From: CBDUXP01 sp965371225 [NCBI: uncultured bacterium]
Lineage (GTDB): Bacteria > Abyssobacteria > SURF-5 > CBDUXP01
NCBI GenBank assembly: GCA_965371225.1
Contig: CBDUXP010000088.1
Location: forward strand, 1-13,225
Length of the DNA: 13,225 bases
Reading direction: 5' to 3'
In this document: in pieces, positions 1 to 4,954 of the stretch
Layout: each line of letters starts with the position of its first letter
Numbering within the stretch: position 1 is the stretch's first letter
Made by a program: the position numbers and the translations under genes
Notes under the pieces: model-generated
What the model was told of the DNA's origin: nothing
Seen by the model: the letters and a program-made list of their open reading frames with translations, nothing else
Database searches by the model: none

Positions 1-1076
1 AATATTTCCTCTAACAGGCAGTCTCTCTCGTATTCGTAGTAATTGGCGAATCCCTCGGGGAGCTCGTAGAGTAGCTCTTGAGCTGGAAGTACCCACCTTC
101 TTTCTAGCCACCTCCTACGCTCACCGTCGAACTCGGCGAAGCGCAACTCGTCGATCGTGGTAGGCATAAAGAGAAGCGCACGTTTGCCGCCTACTTCCGC
201 GTCGGCTAGGGCCTCGACGAAAGTGTGGAACTCTTGCACAAAAGATGGCCAAGGGCCTTCGGCTTCCCTTATTTGCCGCCTTCGTGGCCCGCTTATCGGG
301 TGCGACAAATAGACAGGCAAGCAATTGTCAAGCGATTCCGTTTGCCAAAGGATCAAATCACGAGCGGTGCTTACGGGATGCTTCATTGCTAACAGGAAAT
401 GTGGAACCCGCAAGTTGCAGGCTAGGCTATCCCCGGCTGCGATTTCCCTGCCTCTCCATTCAAGCAGGCGGAGTAGAACGCGCACTACCTGTTCGAAAGC
501 AACTACAAATGCGTCGCTCGGCGTCTGAGGTAGGTTGTCCTCCTTCAGTTTCTCCCTGAGCGACTGGCTGATCAGGTGCTGTAAATAGAAGATCTGTCCC
601 TGCTTGGTCAAACGCGGAAACATGTCGAAAACATCGTCAATGATCGTGACTACGCACTTGATGGGCTGAGCTAGCTTTCGCTCCCTCCCCTCCCCTGCGA
701 ACTGCATTTCATAAATGTCGGAGAAGTTAGTTGGCTCGTAGAACTCAAACGTTTCGCCGCGATAATAAGTCAAATGGCAGACGACGAGATTCAGGTTCGC
801 CTGACTCTGTTTGATCTCTTGGGCTGCGCGCTGGGCGGCCCGGGGCCACAGCAAGCGGGATACTATGTCCCGCGGCAACTCCCACAAGGTGCTCTTCATG
901 GGAGAATCGCGTGCGGGTGTGATGTCTGGGAAGTGCAGGCAGATCTCCCTTAGAAGCAGATCCTCAACGTCTACCTGCTTGACTGTATGGCCTGCGACTT
1001 CAAGCGCCTGTTGTATTTTCGACGCAGCGACCGAAAGACCCGTTCCAGACGGGCCGTTCAATATTACGATGCTCAT
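1..1076 (-). CDS. P-loop protein with nucleoside deoxyribosyltransferase-like C-terminal segment (partial, 3' end outside window)
   Basis: The reading frame is open without a stop from the ATG at 1076 to the left edge (358 codons), so the C-terminus is missing. Residues 1-45 look like the start of a P-loop kinase fold: a hydrophobic strand, then GPSGTGLS at 8-15, where the Walker A lysine is replaced by Leu14. A strand ending in VVCH (about 98-101) and TIIDDV (144-149) resemble core strands of adenylate-kinase-like proteins. A motif VYLSHPIS at 255-262, followed by a helix rich in charged residues and by LFMPTTIDELRF (302-313), resembles the substrate-binding start of nucleoside 2-deoxyribosyltransferase or related Rossmann-like domains. 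A GAGGGGAGG ribosome binding site lies at 1080-1088. The gene is 26 bp downstream of the 83-residue gene, so the two are probably co-transcribed. Substrate and role are unknown. The ORF and start are secure; the domain assignment rests on motif recall and is tentative. Confidence 0.85.
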   Translation of the reverse strand, partial: MSIVILNGPSGTGLSVAASKIQQALEVAGHTVKQVDVEDLLLREICLHFPDITPARDSPMKSTLWELPRDIVSRLLWPRAAQRAAQEIKQSQANLNLVVCHLTYYRGETFEFYEPTNFSDIYEMQFAGEGRERKLAQPIKCVVTIIDDVFDMFPRLTKQGQIFYLQHLISQSLREKLKEDNLPQTPSDAFVVAFEQVVRVLLRLLEWRGREIAAGDSLACNLRVPHFLLAMKHPVSTARDLILWQTESLDNCLPVYLSHPISGPRRRQIREAEGPWPSFVQEFHTFVEALADAEVGGKRALLFMPTTIDELRFAEFDGERRRWLERRWVLPAQELLYELPEGFANYYEYERDCLLEEI

Positions 1077-1079
1077 GCG

Positions 1080-1088
1080 CCTCCCCTC
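1080..1088 (-). promoter_or_regulatory. Ribosome binding site of the P-loop gene
   Basis: The minus strand reads GAGGGGAGG directly before CGC and the ATG at 1076. Another ATG at 1092 is out of frame with the long reading frame, so this site fixes the start at 1076. Confidence 0.6.
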
Positions 1089-1102
1089 GCATGGGCCTAT
1101 GG

Positions 1103-1354
1103 CTACCGATGTTGGCCGTTTAGAAACTCTGATATTTCTGCGTTACCGTACACGGTTAATCCACGGCAAACAAGTTGAGGTGTCCAGGGGCCATTCTCGC
1201 ACCGGATAACAACGCCACGACGTTCGCTGGCTAGGAACATGTCTCGCAGAGCTCTGTCAGATGCAAATCCGTCATCCACGTAGAGGACACATTTCGAGGT
1301 AGCTCCCGGACCTGGAGTGCTGCCATTGGACCCAAAGTTCTGCACTTCGTGCAT
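1103..1354 (-). CDS. Small protein, possible thioredoxin/glutaredoxin-like fold without CxxC
   Basis: This is an 83-residue cytosolic protein with no signal peptide or membrane segment. The start at 1354 is chosen because AAAGGAG lies 7 bases upstream; the frame stays open to an ATG at 1510, but that stretch has no such site and reads as non-coding. After a low-complexity, Gly/Ser/Pro-rich N-terminus (about 8-20), the order is strand (CVLYVD, 22-27), helix (about 31-46), strand (VVIRC, 48-52), then WTPQLVCRGLTVYG (57-70) and a final helix ending in EFL. This matches the spacing of glutaredoxin-like proteins, including a proline where the cis-Pro would be, but at the usual CxxC position the sequence is DDGFASD, so no redox activity is expected. 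It lies 26 bp upstream of the P-loop gene, probably in one operon. The fold is inferred, and an unrelated small alpha/beta protein is possible. Confidence 0.75.
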   Translation of the reverse strand: MHEVQNFGSNGSTPGPGATSKCVLYVDDGFASDRALRDMFLASERRGVVIRCENGPWTPQLVCRGLTVYGNAEISEFLNGQHR

Positions 1355-1361
1355 AATTGGA

Positions 1362-1368
1362 CTCCTTT
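1362..1368 (-). promoter_or_regulatory. Ribosome binding site deciding the start of the 83-residue gene
   Basis: The minus strand reads AAAGGAG, then seven bases, then the ATG at 1354. It is one of the strongest Shine-Dalgarno matches in the window and argues against the upstream ATG at 1510. Confidence 0.75.
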
Positions 1369-1480
1369 CCTCGTCTTGGCTTGAGCGAGTGCTCCGGCTA
1401 CGCCATGAGAGCAGCTCCGGTCCTGCCGGATTCAGGTTGATCATTTGGATACAGACGAACAATTGACGAAAGACAATAGG

Positions 1481-1510
1481 AGTGTACCAGTATCTTCTGC
1501 TTTCTGGCAA
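1481..1510 (-). promoter_or_regulatory. Putative sigma70-type promoter of the two-gene minus-strand operon
   Basis: On the minus strand TTGCCA (1505-1510) is followed after 18 bases by TACACT (1481-1486). The first box matches the consensus at five of six positions and the second at four. Transcription would begin near 1474, giving a leader of about 120 nt before the 83-residue gene. This is a visual match only. Confidence 0.35.
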
Positions 1511-1573
1511 GAGCCCTTCAAGGAGCGAGGAAGTACCTAGGTTCTAACAATTTCCAGTATTTGTAAGAATCCG

Positions 1574-1599
1574 CGCGGGGGTTTTCCTCCTTCCCCGCG
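1574..1599. repeat. Inverted repeat (hairpin, 7-bp stem)
   Basis: CGCGGGG at 1574-1580 pairs with CCCCGCG at 1593-1599 around a 12-base loop. Neither side is followed by a T-run, so an intrinsic terminator is unlikely. It lies upstream of the proposed minus-strand promoter. It could be a protein binding site or the residue of a mobile element end. Confidence 0.4.
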
Positions 1600-1641
1600 A
1601 ATGTGCATCGCCGGGTCGATTTCTGAATCAATCCCGCCTAG

Positions 1642-1812
1642 CCCCTGGGGCACTGCCTATTGCTGCACAGGGCCAAGATCACCCATGAGCCCACCGAGCA
1701 GAACAGCGCCGGGTATCTGGATAGCTGGAATGCCGTAGACCATGTCTGGGGGGCCCACTACTCCATCGAGGTCGAGGAGCAGGAGCCCGCAGCGGTCGCC
1801 CTGGACGCGTAG
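1642..1812 (+). pseudogene. C-terminal coding relic of an unrecognised protein
   Basis: An open frame from after the TAG at 1639 to the TAG at 1810 gives 56 residues of protein-like sequence with normal amino acid variety, including ITHEPTEQNSAG and YLDSWNAVDHVWGAHYSIEV. There is no ATG or GTG in frame, only a TTG at 1660 without a convincing ribosome binding site. It therefore looks like the tail of a gene whose front has been lost, and its G+C is higher than that of the operon to the left. I do not recognise the family. It may instead be a chance frame. Confidence 0.35.
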
Positions 1813-1903
1813 TCGGTCTCTACAGACGCACGAGCGCCCCGCGCGGTCCCGTGTGACTGGGCGAAGCACATTCGTGTGTCCGGCGGGGTGTTGCTAGCGG
1901 TTA

Positions 1904-1957
1904 CGAAAGCGCTGTAATCGGGTCGAAAGCGCACCCGGTGCTTACCACATGCTTACC
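1904..1957. repeat. Two pairs of short direct repeats next to tRNA-Thr
   Basis: CGAAAGCGC occurs at 1904-1912 and 1924-1932 (20 bp start to start). TGCTTACC occurs at 1939-1946 and 1950-1957 (11 bp start to start), with GGTAA in opposite orientation at 1996-2000, two bases before the tRNA 3' end. Helically phased repeats beside a tRNA 3' end are typical of integrase-binding sites at element junctions; that role is inferred. Confidence 0.45.
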
Positions 1958-2001
1958 GGATGCGCAGCAAATTTGGCCATAGCCAGAAAAGGCTTGGTAA
2001 A

Positions 2002-2077
2002 TGGAGCTGGAGATCGGACTCGAACCGACGACATCCTCATTACGAGTGAGGTGCTCTACCAACTGAGCTACTCCAGC
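2002..2077 (-). tRNA. tRNA-Thr (anticodon CGT)
   Basis: The minus strand gives a complete 76-nt cloverleaf. The acceptor stem GCTGGAG pairs with CTCCAGC, with discriminator T and an encoded CCA. The D arm is AGCTCAGTTGGTAGAGC, the anticodon stem CCTCA/TGAGG has loop CTCGTAA (anticodon CGT, reading ACG), and the T arm contains GGTTCGAGTCC. In E. coli the gene of this isoacceptor, thrW, is a known prophage integration site (CP4-6). Here the 3' end faces the lower-G+C accessory region. Confidence 0.97.
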
Positions 2078-2104
2078 AGGGGGGCCGTGCGGCAGAGAAT
2101 TTGT

Positions 2105-2133
2105 AGGGTAGCAAAGGGCTGGGGGGCAGACAA
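2105..2133 (-). promoter_or_regulatory. Putative promoter of tRNA-Thr
   Basis: On the minus strand TTGTCT (2128-2133) and TACCCT (2105-2110) are separated by exactly 17 bases, and the mature tRNA 5' end lies 28 bases beyond the -10 box. The -10 match is weak (three of six, with the key first TA and last T present). Confidence 0.4.
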
Positions 2134-2190
2134 GATGGCCCGGGGCCTGGGGCGACCCGTATCCTTCATAGCTGGTGGACGGTCCCGGGA

Positions 2191-2228
2191 GCCGCCCGGG
2201 GCGGTGCCGTTCGCCCCGGGGGGGCGGC
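2191..2228. repeat. Strong GC inverted repeat in the divergent intergenic region
   Basis: CCCGGGGCG (2195-2203) pairs perfectly with CGCCCCGGG (2212-2220) around an 8-base loop. The stem extends with GCCG (2191-2194) and CGGC (2225-2228) across a bulge of four G. No T-run follows on either strand. It lies upstream of both divergent promoters, so it is probably a DNA structure or binding site rather than a terminator. Confidence 0.5.
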
Positions 2229-2282
2229 TGGGGTCAGGTGCGCTCTGGCCCGGGATGCTGCAAAGCCAAGGGCCCCAAGGCG

Positions 2283-2312
2283 TTGTACCCCCCCGCTGGC
2301 GGGTGGTACAGT
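2283..2312 (+). promoter_or_regulatory. Putative promoter of the first VWA gene, coinciding with an inverted repeat
   Basis: TTGTAC (2283-2288), an 18-base spacer and TGG-TACAGT (-10 at 2307-2312, with the TGn of an extended -10) point towards the gene at 2390. The inverted repeat TGTACC (2284-2289) / GGTACA (2305-2310) spans both boxes, a geometry like operators recognised between -35 and -10. A transcript starting near 2319 would have a leader of about 70 nt. Confidence 0.4.
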
Positions 2313-2389
2313 AGCCGCGAAGTCTCTGACGGACGGGGCAGATTCGTTTTCGACGAACCCGCTCCTCGCGCTTCGACAGGCGGCAAGTA

Positions 2390-4813
2390 GTGCGCACCAA
2401 CGCGGGGCAGGGCACACGCACACGGCTCTTGGCGGTCTTGGCCTCCGCCGTCTGTCTGCTGGCGCCCGCGGCCGCGGCGGCCGAGACCGATCTCGTCCTG
2501 TTGCTGGACGTGTCCACCAGCATGCGCGGCCTCTTTCCCGAGGCCCGCGAGCAGGTCTACAAGGAAATTGACCAGGCGGTGGTGGGCGACCGGGTCGTGG
2601 TCATCACCTTTGGCGAAGGGGTCCACCTCCATGCGCGGCGGCGCATCCGCGGCGCGGCCGATCGCGCCTACCTGCGCGCCGTGGTGCAAAGCTTGCAGCC
2701 GACCCAGCGTGCCACGTACCTGACGCGGGGGCTGGACCGGGGCTTTTCCGAACTGCTCGCGCTGTTCGAAACGGCCCCGGATCGCAAGCGCCGATTGATC
2801 TGGCTGAGCGACGATAAGAACAACCCGCCGGCCAGCCTGGGGGAGAGCGTGTTCACGCTGGCGGATCTGCGCGAACAGAATGCCGAGTTCGAACCGGAAG
2901 GGGAGTGGTTCACGCTCGATGCGCCTATCGGGGGCGAGATGACCTCCGAACTCAGCGAGTTTCTAGAGTGGGCGCGGCGCACCTTGTTTCGCTTACAGGT
3001 CCGCGAAACCGGCGTCGCCCTGGGGACCCTGGACACGCCGGAGACGGAAGTCCAAACCACCCTGCACTTCACCCCGCAACATGCTGCGCTGGCCGGGCTG
3101 GAGTTCGCCGTGATCGCCCGGGTGAGCGACCCGGAGACGCCGGGCGCGCCGCACCACGATGTGGTGGTGGAGCCGAGCGTGATCACGGTGCGGGCCGAGG
3201 AGTGGGCGCAGACGTTTACGCTGCGGCATCCCGGCCCGCCGGGGGCGTACAGCGGGTTCCTCGTGTTCGAGTCTTACGCCCGGACCAACTTCCGCGTGGA
3301 GCCCGAGCGCATCCCGCTCTCCTTCACCGCTGCGGCACCGGTGCTGCTGGCGGAAACGCCCGCGCCCGAGGTGAAACCCCAAACCCTGACCGAGATGGCC
3401 GCGACCATGCTCGAGTCCGCCGAGCGGGCACCGGGTGCGGAGCGCGCCGCCCGCCCGCTCACGTTCGGCCCGGTGGAACCCGGGCAGACGTATCGGAACG
3501 TCATCCGGGTGACCACGAACGCCCCCGTCGACCGGCGCGACCTGCGCTTGCAGACCGAGTTCGAATTGCCCGAGGGTTTCGCCCTGACCGCGGAGTTTCG
3601 CGGCGAGGACCAACTGTTCAACGCGAGCCTGAACCTGAAGATCAGCTCCACCGCACAGATCAGCCAGTTGGCGTTGCAGGGGGGCGCCATCGAAGGACGC
3701 ATCACCTTTGCCGCGGCCGACCCGCGCATTACGGTGACGCCCCTGTTCCGCCGCGTCTTGTTCCGGTTGGATCCGCGCAGCACGCGGTGGGGCCGGCGCC
3801 TCTTGCCCGAGGACGCTGGGATCGGGCGGACGGCGGCCGAGCGGCTTTCCTTCGAAGAGCTCGGCGCACTGCAGGACGCGGTGGGCCAGGCGCCGCCACA
3901 GGAATCGAACGTCGGTCAGCTTCTTGCGCGGGTGCGCCCCATCGTCCAGTCGCCCGTCGTGTGGGGGGGGCTGGGCCTCGCCGCCATTCTCGGCTACCTG
4001 GTGGTGCGATTCCGTCCGCGCCGGTCCGTCTTCTTCGGGGAACTGGTCACGATCAAGGATCCCAATCCGCGCAAGATGCGGAACGTGAACTTGCGCCGCG
4101 TCGCCACGCAGCGGGGCCACGACACGCTGACCGTCGGCTCCGGCGCGCGGTCGGACGTGCGCCTGGCTCATGAGAGCGTGAACGAGTTGCACGCCCGCAT
4201 CGTCGCGATCCCGGTCGGCGAGGACACGGTCATGGCGATGCAGGCGACGCGCGGGGCCGAGGTGAAGATCAACGATCAGGTCCGCACCGAGCGCGTCCGC
4301 CTGAAGGACAAAGACCTCATCGCCATCGGAAGCTTCATCTTCCTCTTCTCCTCGCCGGAACCGGAGCGCCGCGTGGTCGTACGCTTCCAGGACGGCAGCG
4401 TGCTGCGGGGCACGCCGCTCCAGTGGGACCTGACCGCCAACAGCTTCCAGTTGTTGCTGGACGAACCGACCGCCGACGAAGAGATCGCCCACGTGGATTT
4501 CGCCGACCTGAAGGCCGTGTTCTTCGTGCAAGAGCAGGGGGCCGGCCGGCGGAGCGACGCGGTGGCCGCCGACCGGCTCATGGAAGAGTTCGAGCTGGAG
4601 GTCGAATTCAGTGACGGCGAGAAGCTGGAGGGGTATGCGTTGACGGACTACACCGAGCAGGCCCGCCGCTTCTATCTCGTGCCGAAGGATGATCCCTCCG
4701 TCGTGTCCGTGCTCATCGAGCGCGCGAACGCGAAAGCCGTGCTTGAGCAGCCGCGCACCGACCGGCCCAGGGCCCGGGGGAGCTGGGTGCGCCGGCTGTT
4801 CGCCCGAAGCTAG
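2390..4813 (+). CDS. Membrane-anchored VWA domain protein with C-terminal FHA-like domain
   Basis: This 807-residue protein starts with GTG, with AGG nine bases upstream (2378-2380). A signal peptide (1-31, ending in an Ala run) is followed by a von Willebrand A domain (about 34-200). Its metal site is visible: D40-V-S42-T-S44, T109 and D141. Beta-rich segments follow (about 215-315 and 355-460), then one transmembrane helix (about 523-540) flanked by RFRPRR, which predicts a cytoplasmic C-terminus. An FHA-like domain (about 570-655) has TVGSG and VNELHAR where FHA domains have a GR and an S-R-H pattern, so phosphothreonine binding is doubtful. Two copies of a small beta domain end the protein (about 660-715, with DLKAVFFV, and 734-785); this domain recalls one often found beside PilZ. 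The VWA domain should face the periplasm and bind a protein through a metal ion. A paralogue follows 141 bp downstream. Partner and signal are unknown. Confidence 0.92.
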   Translation: MRTNAGQGTRTRLLAVLASAVCLLAPAAAAAETDLVLLLDVSTSMRGLFPEAREQVYKEIDQAVVGDRVVVITFGEGVHLHARRRIRGAADRAYLRAVVQSLQPTQRATYLTRGLDRGFSELLALFETAPDRKRRLIWLSDDKNNPPASLGESVFTLADLREQNAEFEPEGEWFTLDAPIGGEMTSELSEFLEWARRTLFRLQVRETGVALGTLDTPETEVQTTLHFTPQHAALAGLEFAVIARVSDPETPGAPHHDVVVEPSVITVRAEEWAQTFTLRHPGPPGAYSGFLVFESYARTNFRVEPERIPLSFTAAAPVLLAETPAPEVKPQTLTEMAATMLESAERAPGAERAARPLTFGPVEPGQTYRNVIRVTTNAPVDRRDLRLQTEFELPEGFALTAEFRGEDQLFNASLNLKISSTAQISQLALQGGAIEGRITFAAADPRITVTPLFRRVLFRLDPRSTRWGRRLLPEDAGIGRTAAERLSFEELGALQDAVGQAPPQESNVGQLLARVRPIVQSPVVWGGLGLAAILGYLVVRFRPRRSVFFGELVTIKDPNPRKMRNVNLRRVATQRGHDTLTVGSGARSDVRLAHESVNELHARIVAIPVGEDTVMAMQATRGAEVKINDQVRTERVRLKDKDLIAIGSFIFLFSSPEPERRVVVRFQDGSVLRGTPLQWDLTANSFQLLLDEPTADEEIAHVDFADLKAVFFVQEQGAGRRSDAVAADRLMEEFELEVEFSDGEKLEGYALTDYTEQARRFYLVPKDDPSVVSVLIERANAKAVLEQPRTDRPRARGSWVRRLFARS

Positions 4814-4827
4814 CGCGCGTCACGGCC

Positions 4828-4847
4828 GGGGCCCGGCGCCCGGCCCC
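4828..4847. repeat. GC inverted repeat after the first VWA gene
   Basis: GGGGCC (4828-4833) pairs with GGCCCC (4842-4847) around eight bases, 15 bp after the stop codon. Only TTC follows, so it is at best a weak terminator or an mRNA 3'-end stabiliser. Confidence 0.3.
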
Positions 4848-4852
4848 TTCAG

Positions 4853-4881
4853 TTGTCCACCTTTTGCGCCGATGCTACACT
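4853..4881 (+). promoter_or_regulatory. Putative extended -10 promoter of the second VWA gene
   Basis: TTGTCC (4853-4858), a 17-base spacer and TGC-TACACT (-10 at 4876-4881, TGn at 4873-4875) form a good sigma70-type match. The leader to the ATG at 4955 would be about 67 nt. It resembles the promoter proposed for the first paralogue in both boxes. The TTG here is better explained as a -35 box than as a start codon. Confidence 0.5.
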
Positions 4882-4954
4882 TCGGAAGGTGGTTCCGGGG
4901 GGCACTGCGCGGGGCGAGGGGCCCGCGACCTCCCCGAGATGGGGCGGCACGCGA

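Larger units (their letters stand above)
1511..2001. other. Intergenic region between the accessory operon and the tRNA
   Basis: No intact gene is visible here. The stretch holds a 7-bp stem hairpin (1574-1599), a plus-strand coding relic (1642-1812) and two short direct repeat families (1904-1957) next to the tRNA 3' end. The reading frame at 1657-1869 on the minus strand is the antisense shadow of the relic. No integrase or transposase could be read. Confidence 0.6.

Noticed and set aside
245-559. Plus-strand open frames at 245-559, 325-528 and 811-1209
   Set aside because: All lie inside the minus-strand P-loop gene in other frames, without ribosome binding sites or recognisable protein features.
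1355-1510. Upstream extension of the 83-residue gene to the ATG at 1510
   Set aside because: The strong AAAGGAG seven bases before 1354 and the putative promoter at 1481-1510 argue for the shorter protein.
1969-1998. Terminator for the tRNA gene
   Set aside because: Only 4-bp stems (such as TGGC/GCCA) with a very short T-run are present; too weak to annotate.
1949-2314. Plus-strand open frame of 121 codons
   Set aside because: It crosses the tRNA gene in antisense and has no coding character.
2993-4531. 512-codon open frame on the minus strand
   Set aside because: It is antisense to the first VWA gene, His/Arg/Gly-rich with no domain, and arises from high G+C at third codon positions.
4853-4954. 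TTG start for the second VWA protein
   Set aside because: The extra 34 residues are not signal-like, and the TTG forms the -35 box of a well-spaced promoter.
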